From NCBI GenBank assembly GCA_001544595.2, contig FCOH02000004.1, positions 1 to 64,000 on the forward strand: DNA of 64,000 bases. Reading direction: 5' to 3'. This stretch comes from Caballeronia peredens. GTDB lineage: Bacteria; Pseudomonadota; Gammaproteobacteria; Burkholderiales; Burkholderiaceae. The notes beneath the pieces were generated by a model. That model saw only the letters and a program-made list of their open reading frames with translations. It was not told where the DNA came from and made no database searches. Both the position numbers and the translations under genes were made by a program. Positions 34,754-43,663 of the stretch are shown piece by piece (position 1 is the first letter of the stretch; the number at the start of each line of letters is the position of its first letter).

Positions 34754-37205
34754 ATTTCGACGCGGCCGCACGGACATGAAGAGTTTCGTCGTCCGGTTGC
34801 TGGTCTCCACGGTGGCGCTCACGGCAGTCCTGCTGCTCGTGATGCTCGCGCTCGCCAGCGCGAACACGGAGTTCTTCGACCGCTATTACGGCTGGCTCTA
34901 CGCCGCGAACGTTGCGGTGGCGCTCATCTTCATGCTGATCGTCATCAGTCTGTTCGTGATCATCGTGTCGCGGGTGCGGCAGGGGCGCTTCGGCACGCGC
35001 CTGCTCGCGAAGCTCGCGTTCATCTTCGCGCTCGTCGGCGTGGTGCCGGGCGCGATCATCTATGTGGTTTCGTATCAGTTCGTGTCGCGCAGCATCGAGT
35101 CATGGTTCGACGTCAACGTGGAAACCGCGCTCACGTCGGGTCTGACGCTCGGGCGCGGCATGCTCGAAACTTCGCTCGCCGACTTCAAGAACCGCGGCCG
35201 GCAGATGAGCGATCAGCTCGCCAGCGCCGATCCGTCGAGTCTCACGCTCGCGCTGCTGCGGCTGCGCGATCAATACGGCGTGCAGGACGCGGTCGTGTTC
35301 GAGCGCCCGCGCGACCAGTACAACCGTGAGGATCTGTCGGCGAACAACGGCTTGCAGCGCGTGCCGGGCCTGCGCACGGTCGCGCAGGCATCGGGCAATT
35401 ACTACGCGCTGTTGCCGACCAACGAGCCGAGCAGCACGATGCTCAAGGCGGCGCAGGATCATCCGTATGGCGCGATCGAGGGCGAGATTGACGGCGATCC
35501 GAAATCGAACGGGCCGAAGGGCGCGTTGCGGCTGCGCGTGATCGCGAAGATCCCCGACCCGACCACGACCACTGAATTTCAGCACGTCGATCGATACCTG
35601 CAGATCGAGCAGCCGGTCAGTCAGGAACTCGCGCGCAATGCGGATGCGGTGCAGCGCGCGTATCGCGAGTATCAGGAGAAGCGGCTCGGGCGCACGGGCT
35701 TGCGCAAGATGTATATCGGCACGCTGACGCTCGCACTCTTTCTCGCGACGTTCATCGCGATGATGCTCGCGCTCGCGCTCGGCAATCAGCTCGCGCGGCC
35801 ACTCTTCCTGCTCGCCCAGGGCACGAAGGAGGTGGCCGAAGGCGATTACACGCCTAAACGAGAGATCAATTCGCGTGACGAACTCGGCTTTCTCACGCAG
35901 TCCTTCAACGCGATGACACGCCAGTTGTCCGAGGCGCGCGCGGCGGTCGAGAACAATCGCGTGGCGCTCGAGCATTCGAAGGCGTATCTGGAAAGCATCC
36001 TCGCCAATCTGACGGCGGGCGTGTTCGTGTTCGACCGGCAGTTCCGCCTGACGACCGCGAATCGCGGCGCGGAGCGTATCTTCCGCCAGCCGTTCGCCGC
36101 GCTGCTCAATCAGTCGATCGATCAGATCGGCGTGCTCGCCGAGTTCGGCGCGATGGTGAAGAAGGCGTTCGCCGAGCGCGACGCGGCGTCGGTCGGCAGC
36201 GGGCATCCCGTCGGCGATCGCGGGCACTGGCAGCAGCAGGTCGCGGTGAGCGTGCCGGGCGAGAACGATCCGCTGACGCTGCTCGTGCGCGGCACGCAGT
36301 TGCTGGGCGTGACCGAAAGCGAGACCGAGGACGCCGAAACCACCGGCTATGTCGTCGTGTTCGACGACATCTCGGATGTGATCTCGGCGCAGCGTTCCGT
36401 CGCGTGGGGCGAAGTGGCGCGGCGTCTCGCGCACGAGATCAAGAATCCGCTCACGCCCATTCAGTTGTCGGCCGAGCGCCTGCAGATGAAGCTCGCGGAT
36501 AAACTCGCGCCGCCGGATGCCGACGTGCTCAAGCGCGCATCGACGACCATCGTGAATCAGGTGCAGGCGATGAAGCAGATGGTCGACGACTTCCGCGAGT
36601 ACGCGCGCACGCCGCCCGCGGTGCTCGGCAATCTGCAACTGAACGATCTCGTCGCCGAAGTGCTGACGCTCTACGGCATCGAAGAGGGCAAGAGCCCGAT
36701 CAAGATCGACCTCGCGAAACTGCCGGTCATTCGCGGCGACGCGACGCAGATCCGCCAGGTGATCCACAACTTGTTGCAGAACGCGCAGGATGCCGTGGCG
36801 GATGTCGCGGAGCCGCGCGTGCTGCTCGAAACGAGAACAGTAGAATATGGCGAACCCGACGCATCGGGCCATGCGCGTGTCGCGGTGCGGCTCACGGTGT
36901 CGGACAATGGTCCGGGCTTTCCCGCACGCATTCTGTCGCGCGCGTTCGAACCTTACGTGACGACGAAAGCGAAAGGCACGGGCCTGGGACTTGCAACGGT
37001 GAAGAAGATCGTCGATGAGCACGGCGCGCGCATCGACATACGCAACCGCTCGAAGTCGGCGGATGTGGTCGAAGGAGCGCAGATATCCATTCTGTTTCTG
37101 CAGCTCGCGGACGATACCGCAGCACCGGGCGCGACGCCGTCGGGCGCCGGTGCGTCGGCGAATCAGGGAACGACAAAAGCAACAGTGCAGACAAGGGCAG
37201 CGTAA
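34743..37205 (+). CDS. NtrY-like membrane sensor histidine kinase (820 aa)
   Basis: Hydrophobic segments near 16-40, 55-80 and 88-115, a periplasmic or membrane-adjacent stretch, and another segment near 325-348 are followed by a HAMP domain, a PAS-like domain (about 410-520), the phosphoacceptor H-box RRLAHEIKNPLTPIQ with H564, and a GHKL ATPase ending in NGPGFP and GTGLGLATVKKIVDEHGA. This is the NtrY layout. GTG at 34743 overlaps the DUF4390 gene; ATG at 34776 is an alternative. The stop codon abuts the response-regulator start. Signals sensed are unknown; nitrogen or redox control is known for relatives. Confidence 0.9.
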   Translation: MRNRFRRGRTDMKSFVVRLLVSTVALTAVLLLVMLALASANTEFFDRYYGWLYAANVAVALIFMLIVISLFVIIVSRVRQGRFGTRLLAKLAFIFALVGVVPGAIIYVVSYQFVSRSIESWFDVNVETALTSGLTLGRGMLETSLADFKNRGRQMSDQLASADPSSLTLALLRLRDQYGVQDAVVFERPRDQYNREDLSANNGLQRVPGLRTVAQASGNYYALLPTNEPSSTMLKAAQDHPYGAIEGEIDGDPKSNGPKGALRLRVIAKIPDPTTTTEFQHVDRYLQIEQPVSQELARNADAVQRAYREYQEKRLGRTGLRKMYIGTLTLALFLATFIAMMLALALGNQLARPLFLLAQGTKEVAEGDYTPKREINSRDELGFLTQSFNAMTRQLSEARAAVENNRVALEHSKAYLESILANLTAGVFVFDRQFRLTTANRGAERIFRQPFAALLNQSIDQIGVLAEFGAMVKKAFAERDAASVGSGHPVGDRGHWQQQVAVSVPGENDPLTLLVRGTQLLGVTESETEDAETTGYVVVFDDISDVISAQRSVAWGEVARRLAHEIKNPLTPIQLSAERLQMKLADKLAPPDADVLKRASTTIVNQVQAMKQMVDDFREYARTPPAVLGNLQLNDLVAEVLTLYGIEEGKSPIKIDLAKLPVIRGDATQIRQVIHNLLQNAQDAVADVAEPRVLLETRTVEYGEPDASGHARVAVRLTVSDNGPGFPARILSRAFEPYVTTKAKGTGLGLATVKKIVDEHGARIDIRNRSKSADVVEGAQISILFLQLADDTAAPGATPSGAGASANQGTTKATVQTRAA

Positions 37206-37919
37206 ATGGCAACCATCCTGGTGGTAGACGATGAAATGGGGATCCGGGAACTGCTCTCCGAGATCCTGAGCGACGAAGGCCATGTTGTGGATCTGGCGGA
37301 GAACGCGCAGTACGCGCGCGACTACCGTCTACAGCAGACGCCCGATCTCGTCCTGCTCGACATCTGGATGCCCGATACCGACGGCGTCACCTTGCTGAAG
37401 GAATGGGCCGCGCAAGGCAAGCTCACGATGCCGGTCATCATGATGTCCGGGCACGCGACCATCGACACGGCCGTCGAAGCGACGAAGATCGGCGCGCTCA
37501 ACTTTCTCGAGAAGCCGATCGCGCTGCAGAAGCTGCTGAAGGCCGTCGAGCAGGGACTGGCGCATGGCACCGCGGTGCCGCCCGCTGCTGCCGCGACGAA
37601 GCCGCCGGCGAGCGCGGGCGCATCGGGCGTGCCGGTGGCGGCTGCGTTGCCGATGGCGTCGTCGATAAGCGCATCGGGCGACCCGGCAGCGAGCGGCACA
37701 GCGCACGCGCAGGCGGGACAGACGGCATCGATCTCTTTCGACATTCCGTTGCGCGATGCGCGCGATGCCTTCGAGCGCGCGTACTTCGAGTATCACCTCG
37801 CGCGCGAGAACGGCAGCATGACGCGCGTCGCGGAGAAGACGGGGCTCGAGCGCACGCACTTGTATCGCAAGCTCAAGCAACTGGGCGTCGATCTCGGCAA
37901 GAACAAGAACGAGGTCTGA
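37206..37919 (+). CDS. Response regulator with Fis-type HTH and no AAA+ domain (237 aa)
   Basis: The receiver domain (1-120) has D8 and D9, the phosphorylation site D52 in LLDIWMP, S82 and K105. A 70-residue Ala/Pro/Gly-rich linker follows. The last 50 residues (AFERAYFEYHLARENGSMTR, then VAEKTGLERTHLYRKLKQL) are the Fis-like HTH found at the end of NtrC/NtrX proteins. The sigma-54-activating AAA+ domain that normally lies between is absent, so it should not activate sigma-54 directly. It is paired with the kinase immediately upstream. Confidence 0.92.
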   Translation: MATILVVDDEMGIRELLSEILSDEGHVVDLAENAQYARDYRLQQTPDLVLLDIWMPDTDGVTLLKEWAAQGKLTMPVIMMSGHATIDTAVEATKIGALNFLEKPIALQKLLKAVEQGLAHGTAVPPAAAATKPPASAGASGVPVAAALPMASSISASGDPAASGTAHAQAGQTASISFDIPLRDARDAFERAYFEYHLARENGSMTRVAEKTGLERTHLYRKLKQLGVDLGKNKNEV

Positions 37920-37959
37920 CGCGGTTCGCGAACGGTCGCAGAAAATTGCGCGAGGGGGC

Positions 37960-37988
37960 TTGAGGGGCGCGATAGTCTCTGCTATAGT
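37960..37988 (+). promoter_or_regulatory. Promoter of tRNA-Phe
   Basis: TTGAGG (37960-37965) and TATAGT (37983-37988) are separated by 17 bases, 14 bases upstream of the tRNA 5' end. Confidence 0.7.
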
Positions 37989-38002
37989 TTCACCTCTTCG
38001 TT

Positions 38003-38078
38003 GGCCCGGTAGCTCAGTTGGTAGAGCAGCGGATTGAAAATCCGCGTGTCGGTGGTTCGATTCCGCCCCAGGCCACCA
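38003..38078 (+). tRNA. tRNA-Phe (anticodon GAA)
   Basis: A 76-base cloverleaf with encoded CCA. The anticodon loop TTGAAAA gives GAA; the T loop is TTCGATT. The acceptor stem GGCCCGG/CCAGGCC has a C–A mismatch at the fifth pair. Upstream promoter and downstream terminator are present. Confidence 0.97.
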
Positions 38079-38088
38079 GAATGCAGGA

Positions 38089-38120
38089 AGCCCGAGAGTG
38101 TCATGCTCTCGGGCTTTTTT
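38089..38120 (+). terminator. Terminator of tRNA-Phe
   Basis: AGCCCGAGAG pairs with CTCTCGGGCT, followed by TTTTT. Confidence 0.93.
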
Positions 38121-38171
38121 CATTGGCGGACGCCTTTCTGCATGTCCGTTCTGCGCCGCAAATCGAAGGCA

Positions 38172-38210
38172 AAAAAACGGGCGGATCGCGCAAGCGATCC
38201 GCCCGTTTTT
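38172..38210. terminator. Terminator of the glycoside hydrolase gene
   Basis: ACGGGCGGATCGC and GCGATCCGCCCGT form a 13-bp stem with A and T runs on its two sides, so it can stop transcription from either direction. The minus-strand gene ends about 50 bases away. Confidence 0.92.
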
Positions 38211-38259
38211 CGTTTCGGCGTTGCTTTGTTACAAGCGGCCCGTGACCGAGCCGCCATCC

Positions 38260-39663
38260 TTACTTCGGATTCGACGCGACGAAATTCTTGAATGCCGTGT
38301 AGGCCGCCTTCGGCGTCTTGCCGTCGTTCTTCAGAAGACCGTATGCGCCTTCGCCGCCGGCCGGATCATCGTAGAGTTCGTACGTCTGGATCGCCTGGAT
38401 GTTGTACTTCGACGCTACCGAGACGAACTGCGCCATCATCTTGTTGCCGACGAGGTAGGACGCGATCTGCTGATCCGAACCCAGGTTCGGACGCACGCCG
38501 AACTCGTTGATCCAGATCGGCTTGCCCATCTGTTGCAGCACCGCGAGAACGTCGTGGCAGCCCGTGCCGCCGCATGCGTTCGTGATGTCGCCCTGATCCG
38601 AGTACCAGTGCCACGCGGTGATGTCCCACGTCACGACCGGATGGCCCGTCGAGCCGTCCGGCTGCGTGCCGTTCGCGAGCATCTGGTCGAAGCCGTAGTG
38701 CATCCACGCGCCGCCGCCCATGATGATCTTGCCGTTCGTATCGACCGACTTGATCCCGGCGATCATGCCGCGAATCACGCCGCGCGCCTTCTGGAACTTC
38801 GTGTTGTCGAAGTGTTGCGGATAGACGCCGTCCACGTTGCCGGCGAGCGCCTCGGCTTCGAGTTCGTTCGACACTTCGTAGTACGGGTACTTGTTCGCCG
38901 TGGCCGTCCACACGCCGAGCTGATAGCCCGCGTTGTAGGCGTCGGACTCGCTGTTGAAGTCGATGCCCATCAGCATTACCGGGTACACGGTCACGCCGCC
39001 CGCCGCCATCGTCTTCGCGATGCCCGCGAGCTTGTTCGCGGCCGCCTGGCTATACACCTCGTTGCGGTACATCTTCACGCCGAGATCCTGCAGCTGCGAC
39101 AACTGCAGCGCCGGGTTCGAGATGTCGTACGCGCCGCCTTCGTTGTTGTGGCCGTTCGCGCCGTAGAAGATCTTGGTGGTCGCGGGCGTCGTCGGCGTGG
39201 TGGCCTTCGTGTTGTTGACGACGACGTTCACGTTGAGCACCGAGCGCGTGCCGCCCGTCGAGTCGGTCGCCGTGACTTGCCACGTGTGATTGCCGGCGAC
39301 GAGGCGCGTCGTGTCGACGGTCGTCGAGAACGCGCCGTTCGCGGGCGTGACGTCGCGCGCGATCTTGTTGCCGGTCGACGTATCGACGACGGAGACTTTC
39401 GTCCACTTCGAGCCGGTCGTGCCGTTGACCGTCGCGGTGCCGGAGACGGTCGCGTTCGCGGTGGGCGCGCCCAGTGCGAAGGCGCTCGTGTTGCGGCGTG
39501 CTGCATCGACGGTCGATGCCGTGTCGAAAGCGTCGCTGGTGCCGCCACCGCCACACGCGGCGAGCAGCAGGCTGGTGGCGATCGCGGCGGCCACAAGGCT
39601 CGCCTTCGGTGCGGAAATCATGCGCTGAACGGCGCTGGAGGAGATTTGGGTCGAATTCTTCAT
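38260..39663 (-). CDS. Secreted lipoprotein, clan GH-A glycoside hydrolase (467 aa)
   Basis: Residues 1-37 are a lipoprotein signal peptide with lipobox LLAAC and acylation Cys37, followed by a Gly stretch. Residues 62-150 look like an Ig-like or bacterial repeat domain. The catalytic part from 163 has two glutamates in the clan GH-A arrangement: E267 in SNELE after strand 4 as acid/base, and E387 in WINEFG as nucleophile. The best guess is a GH39- or GH5-like enzyme acting on an exopolysaccharide, as PslG does; the substrate is not known. A lone gene with a long non-coding upstream region. Confidence 0.82.
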   Translation of the reverse strand: MKNSTQISSSAVQRMISAPKASLVAAAIATSLLLAACGGGGTSDAFDTASTVDAARRNTSAFALGAPTANATVSGTATVNGTTGSKWTKVSVVDTSTGNKIARDVTPANGAFSTTVDTTRLVAGNHTWQVTATDSTGGTRSVLNVNVVVNNTKATTPTTPATTKIFYGANGHNNEGGAYDISNPALQLSQLQDLGVKMYRNEVYSQAAANKLAGIAKTMAAGGVTVYPVMLMGIDFNSESDAYNAGYQLGVWTATANKYPYYEVSNELEAEALAGNVDGVYPQHFDNTKFQKARGVIRGMIAGIKSVDTNGKIIMGGGAWMHYGFDQMLANGTQPDGSTGHPVVTWDITAWHWYSDQGDITNACGGTGCHDVLAVLQQMGKPIWINEFGVRPNLGSDQQIASYLVGNKMMAQFVSVASKYNIQAIQTYELYDDPAGGEGAYGLLKNDGKTPKAAYTAFKNFVASNPK

Positions 39664-39666
39664 ACT

Positions 39667-39685
39667 ATTAGTAAGGAGTACTAAT
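39667..39685. promoter_or_regulatory. Perfect palindrome at the hydrolase start codon
   Basis: ATTAGTA (39667-39673) and TACTAAT (39679-39685) flank AGGAG, three bases upstream of the ATG on the minus strand. It could be an operator or mRNA hairpin in the translation start region, where no normal ribosome-binding site is visible. Confidence 0.4.
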
Positions 39686-39894
39686 GGATGTGGTGTGTCG
39701 GCGAAGTCGGTGCGTTTGCAGGAGCGCCGCGAGACGGGCGGATCGGAAACGGACCAGCGATCCCGCTTAACCCAGCGGGAGGGTGGCAGGAATCAGGTCA
39801 TTCGGAGTGCGAATGAACGTTCCCTGTGAGTGGCAGGATCGTCCGACGAAGGAAGGACGCTGCCAGGCGAAAATCAACGCGGCGCGCTGAACCA

Positions 39895-39906
39895 GCAAAC
39901 GTTTGC
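39895..39906. promoter_or_regulatory. LacI/PurR-type operator candidate
   Basis: GCAAACGTTTGC is a perfect 12-base palindrome matching the core of PurR/LacI-family operators (A-A-C-G-T-T centre). It lies 230 bases upstream of the hydrolase start. Confidence 0.45.
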
Positions 39907-40485
39907 ACGCAAAGTTCGCTTAAAACAGACGAATTACGACTTCGGGATAAATTGCAGATTCGACCCGACGCCTCGGTATCCGGTGCCTGTATATCGGCGG
40001 GATTCTTCGAGGGTTGAGCCGGTTTCCCAAAATTGCCAGTTCGATACTTCTGATCAAGGCAATAATTGCCGGAAATCGGCAGCGCGGACGTAAGATTACT
40101 ATAGGCTCGATAAAAACGTGAAAATTCATATGTAACGACGGTTGCATTTAAGGAAAAATTTGCTATTTCTTCCCTGTCGAAAGCTCAAATTTCCGATTCG
40201 AATTTTCTGATCATTTACTTTTGACCGATTCTTAGCTATTCGTCGTACAACATTGATATATCTGGGTTTTTTGAGCGCACCGGCGTCTCGTCGGACATAA
40301 CGGACGTACGCTGAACGGGTGTCAGTCCAAAAAATGTTTCTATTTGCAGACAAACCACGTTTCGCCGGCGAATCGAGTCGATGACCGATGCCGAGAAACC
40401 ATTGCCGCGATGAGGTTTAGAAAAGCGGCCGCCGTGGCACGCCACACTCCGATGCCGAGCCGGGCGCGCGATCGCGCTCCGTGCT

Positions 40486-40545
40486 AAAATTCGCGCCGAA
40501 TTAAGGACTTGCCTCGTCCTCGGACCAGCAAGTCCTTTTCTTTTC
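40486..40545 (+). promoter_or_regulatory. Short leader ending in a terminator upstream of queC
   Basis: A -10-like TAAAAT (40486-40491) is followed by AAGGACTTGC (40504-40513) and GCAAGTCCTT (40529-40538) with a TTTTCTTTT tail to about 40545. The same bases can form two smaller hairpins instead (AGGAC with GTCCT at 40517-40521, and GGAC at 40523-40526 with GTCC at 40533-40536). This is either an attenuator for queC, about 280 bases downstream, or the terminator of a very short RNA. Confidence 0.55.
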
Positions 40546-40826
40546 GACGCTCCGAATCGTTCGCGCGATGCGCCGAAATCATCCCGCGGCGCTCGACGAG
40601 CCTTTCCCGTTCCGCTATCGGCGGCATAAAAGGCGCGCGCGTCCGCGAGAAGGTCGCCGGCCTATACTGGACTCTCAGGGCGTCGCTGCCCGCGCCGCTC
40701 ATCGAATGGACCGACCACGCAGACAGCCTGATCGTCTGAGTGATCAGCCTGAGTGATCAGTCTCACTGAGCGACTGCTGCGCGCCGCGCGACGCCAATCT
40801 CATTCACGGAGTACGGAGTTTTCACG

Positions 40827-41561
40827 GTGACTCGGATAGACGCTAAAGACAGCGCGCTCGTGCTGTTCTCCGGCGGCCAGGACTCGGCCACTTGCCTCGC
40901 CTGGGCGCTCGAACGTTTCAGGACGGTCGAGACGCTCGGCTTCGATTACGGACAGCGGCATCGCGTCGAACTGGAATGCCGCGACGGCTTCCGCGCGGCG
41001 GTCGTGCGCGAGTTTCCGCAATGGGCTGCGCGCCTCGGCGAAGATCACATGATCGACTTGTCGGTGCTCGGCGCGATCAGCGATACCGCCATGACGCGCG
41101 AGATCGAGATTCAGGCGACGGCGAGCGGACTGCCGAACACGTTCGTGCCGGGCCGCAACTTGCTGTTCATGACGATCGCGGCGGCGCTGGCGTACCGGCG
41201 CGGGCTGAAGGTGCTGGTCGGCGGCATGTGCGAGACCGATTTTTCCGGCTATCCCGATTGCCGCGACGACACGATGAAAGCGCTGCAGGTCGCGCTCAAT
41301 CTCGGCATGGAAACGCGCTATGCGCTGGAAACGCCGCTCATGTGGCTCGACAAGGCCGACACGTGGCGTCTCGCGGAAACGCTGGGCGGCGAGACGCTCG
41401 TCGAACTGATCCGCGTCGAAACGCATACGTGCTATGTCGGCGAGCGCGCGGAACTGAACGAATGGGGCTTCGGCTGCGGCCAGTGTCCGGCATGCAAGCT
41501 GCGCAAGCGCGGCTACGAGGCGTATCGCGCGGGCGAGCAGGTCACCACCGCGCCGGTCTGA
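40827..41561 (+). CDS. queC: 7-cyano-7-deazaguanine synthase QueC (244 aa)
   Basis: It converts 7-carboxy-7-deazaguanine to preQ0 using ATP and ammonia for queuosine. The PP-loop SGGQDSAT (near 15-22) and the C-terminal zinc site [14 protein letters not shown] with an earlier Cys are present. The start is GTG at 40827 with GGAG 8 bases upstream. First gene of queC–queE–queD. Confidence 0.95.
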   Translation: MTRIDAKDSALVLFSGGQDSATCLAWALERFRTVETLGFDYGQRHRVELECRDGFRAAVVREFPQWAARLGEDHMIDLSVLGAISDTAMTREIEIQATASGLPNTFVPGRNLLFMTIAAALAYRRGLKVLVGGMCETDFSGYPDCRDDTMKALQVALNLGMETRYALETPLMWLDKADTWRLAETLGGETLVELIRVETHTCYVGERAELNEWGFGCGQCPACKLRKRGYEAYRAGEQVTTAPV

Positions 41562-41589
41562 TTTTTTATTCGAGCTTCACAGGGCAGTC

Positions 41590-42222
41590 ATGACGTACGC
41601 GGTAAAGGAAATTTTCTACACGTTGCAGGGCGAAGGCGCCAATGCCGGACGCCCGGCCGTGTTCTGCCGTTTCGCGGGCTGCAACCTGTGGTCGGGGCGC
41701 GAGGAAGATCGCGCGGATGCCGTCTGCCAGTTTTGCGACACCGATTTCGTCGGCACGGACGGCGAGAACGGCGGCAAGTTCAAAACGCCGGCGGAACTCG
41801 TCGCGAAGATCGCCTCGCTGTGGCCGGAAGGCGCGGGCCACAAGTTCGTGGTGTGCACCGGCGGCGAACCGATGCTGCAGATCGACCAGCCTTTCGTCGA
41901 TGCCTTGCACGAAGCTGGCTTCGAAATGGCGATCGAAACGAACGGCTCACTGCCTGTGCTCGAAAGCATCGACTGGATTTGCGTGAGCCCGAAGGCCGAC
42001 GCGCCGCTCGTCGTGACGAAGGGCAACGAGCTGAAAGTGGTCGTGCCGCAAGACAACCAGCGCCTCGCCGAGTACGAGAAGCTCGATTTCGACTACTTCC
42101 TCGTGCAGCCGATGGACGGCCCGTCGCGCGACCTCAACACGAAGCTGGCGATCGACTGGTGCAAGCGGCATCCGAAATGGCGCCTGTCGATGCAGACGCA
42201 TAAATACTTGAACATCCCCTAA
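41590..42222 (+). CDS. queE: 7-carboxy-7-deazaguanine synthase QueE (210 aa)
   Basis: A radical-SAM enzyme that rearranges 6-carboxytetrahydropterin. It has the QueE cluster motif with Cys31 and a distant CQFC pair (C-x14–17-C-x2-C) and the SAM-binding GGEP. Length is normal. It lies 28 bases after queC and 13 before queD. Confidence 0.95.
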   Translation: MTYAVKEIFYTLQGEGANAGRPAVFCRFAGCNLWSGREEDRADAVCQFCDTDFVGTDGENGGKFKTPAELVAKIASLWPEGAGHKFVVCTGGEPMLQIDQPFVDALHEAGFEMAIETNGSLPVLESIDWICVSPKADAPLVVTKGNELKVVVPQDNQRLAEYEKLDFDYFLVQPMDGPSRDLNTKLAIDWCKRHPKWRLSMQTHKYLNIP

Positions 42223-42235
42223 ACGGTCAGCCGAC

Positions 42236-42682
42236 GTGCAGACGATTACCCGAAAACTCGAATTCGACGCGGGCCACCGCATCCCCGATCACCGCAGCCA
42301 GTGCCGCAACTTGCACGGGCATCGCTACGTGCTCGAAATCACGCTGCGAGGCGATCTCGTCGACGTGGAAGGCGCGCCCGACCGCGGCATGGTCATGGAC
42401 TTCGCCGACGTCAAGGCGCTCGCCATGGAGCATCTCGTCAACAAGTGGGATCACGCGTTCATCGTCTATGAAGGCGATGTCAAAGTGCGCGAATTCCTGC
42501 AAACGCTCGCCGATCACAAGACTGTCGTGCTGGACCGGATTCCGACCGTCGAGAACATGGCGGCCGTTGCGTTCAACATACTCGCCGAAGTCTACGACGC
42601 GCATTACGGCGTCAATCTGAAGCTCTCGCGCGTGCGTCTGTACGAGACGCCGAACTGCTGGGCGGACGTCGAGCGCGGCTGA
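42236..42682 (+). CDS. queD: 6-carboxy-5,6,7,8-tetrahydropterin synthase QueD (148 aa)
   Basis: A PTPS-fold enzyme that makes the queuosine precursor from dihydroneopterin triphosphate. Zinc ligands lie in FDAGHRI and NLHGHRY, with catalytic Asp/His further on (WDHAFIVYEGD). The start is GTG at 42236. The E at the C-terminal VYETPNCWADV is the substrate-recognition element. Confidence 0.93.
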   Translation: MQTITRKLEFDAGHRIPDHRSQCRNLHGHRYVLEITLRGDLVDVEGAPDRGMVMDFADVKALAMEHLVNKWDHAFIVYEGDVKVREFLQTLADHKTVVLDRIPTVENMAAVAFNILAEVYDAHYGVNLKLSRVRLYETPNCWADVERG

Positions 42683-42880
42683 TTTCCGGCGGCGTCGCGG
42701 CCCGGAACACGCCCGACGCCCGCGCGTTTGTCACGGTATGATCGTCCGATAAGTCGCCCGCGCCCAGGGCGATGAGACACGGAGCGCACGCATGCCGTCA
42801 CTTCTTCCGTCGTTTTCCCCGTCGTTTTCCTCAATGCGGTCACACGCGGTCGTCCTTCCTGCACGCGAAGGAGCCGCGCG

Positions 42881-43663
42881 ATGAGCACCTTCACGAATCC
42901 CATCAAACAGCGCCTCTCCGAACCGGGCACGCTGTTCGGCCTGTGGCTTTCGCTCGGCAGCGCCGACGCCGCCGAAGCGCTCGCGCACGCGGGCTTCGAC
43001 TGGCTCTGTATCGACATGGAGCATTCGCCGAACGACAGCGTCGATGTCGTCGCGCAGTTGCGCGCAATCGCTGCCGCCCATCTGCCGAGCGAGCCGATCG
43101 TACGCGTGCCCACTAACGAAGGCTGGCTCGTCAAGCGCGCGCTCGATGCCGGCGCACGCACGCTGATGTTCCCGAACGTGCAATCGGCGGCGGACGCGGC
43201 GCAGATCGTGCGGCTCACGCAATATCCGACCGAGGCGGCGCTGGACGGCCTGCGCGGCGTCGCGGGCGCGGTGCGCGCGGCGGGCTACGGCATGCGGCGC
43301 GACTATGTGACGACCGCGAACGCGCAGATCGCGACCATCGTGCAGATCGAATCCGTGGCGGCGCTTGACGCCGTCGACGAGATTGCCGCGACGCCGGGCG
43401 TCGATTGCCTGTTCATCGGACCGGCGGATCTCGCCGCGAGCCTGGGTCACCTCGGCGACGGCAAGCATCCCGACGTGCAGGCGGCTATCACGAAGATCGT
43501 CGATGCGGCGAAGCGCGCGGGCATCGCGAGCGGCATCTTCGCGCTCGATGCCGCGAGCGCGAAGCAGTACGCGCAGGCGGGCATCAAGCTCGTCGCGATC
43601 GGCGCGGACGTGATGTGGCTGTTGAAGGCAACGCGACAGGCATTGCAGGAGGCGAGATCATGA
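42881..43663 (+). CDS. HpcH/HpaI-family aldolase (260 aa)
   Basis: A class II pyruvate aldolase of the 4-hydroxy-2-oxoheptanedioate aldolase type. DWLCIDMEHSPND (45-57) holds the metal-binding region, IVQIESVAALDAVDEI the second metal Glu, and CLFIGPADLAASLG the active-site strand. The substrate is not evident, since there is no homoprotocatechuate cluster. Its stop codon overlaps the next gene (ATGA), so translation is coupled. Confidence 0.88.
   Translation: MSTFTNPIKQRLSEPGTLFGLWLSLGSADAAEALAHAGFDWLCIDMEHSPNDSVDVVAQLRAIAAAHLPSEPIVRVPTNEGWLVKRALDAGARTLMFPNVQSAADAAQIVRLTQYPTEAALDGLRGVAGAVRAAGYGMRRDYVTTANAQIATIVQIESVAALDAVDEIAATPGVDCLFIGPADLAASLGHLGDGKHPDVQAAITKIVDAAKRAGIASGIFALDAASAKQYAQAGIKLVAIGADVMWLLKATRQALQEARS

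Larger units (their letters stand above)
39664..40826. other. 1.1-kb gene-poor region upstream of the glycoside hydrolase and queC
   Basis: No ORF here has family-like sequence. Base composition falls, with an AT-rich core at about 40080-40400. Features seen: the palindromes at 39667-39685 and 39895-39906, a TCCCGCT/AGCGGGA hairpin without T run at 39761-39780, the leader hairpin at 40504-40545, and a tandem 13-base repeat (CTGAGTGATCAG at 40736-40747 and 40749-40760). It should hold divergent promoters for the hydrolase and for queC. Confidence 0.6.

Noticed and set aside
35100-37283. 727-aa minus-strand ORF across the sensor kinase
   Set aside because: Antisense shadow of a gene with all kinase motifs.
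40504-40545. preQ1 riboswitch upstream of queC
   Set aside because: The leader lacks the preQ1 class I loop and A-rich tail, so only an attenuator-like structure is claimed.
40509-40739. 76-aa ORF upstream of queC
   Set aside because: Arg/Ser-rich, no ribosome-binding site, and it spans a terminator stem.
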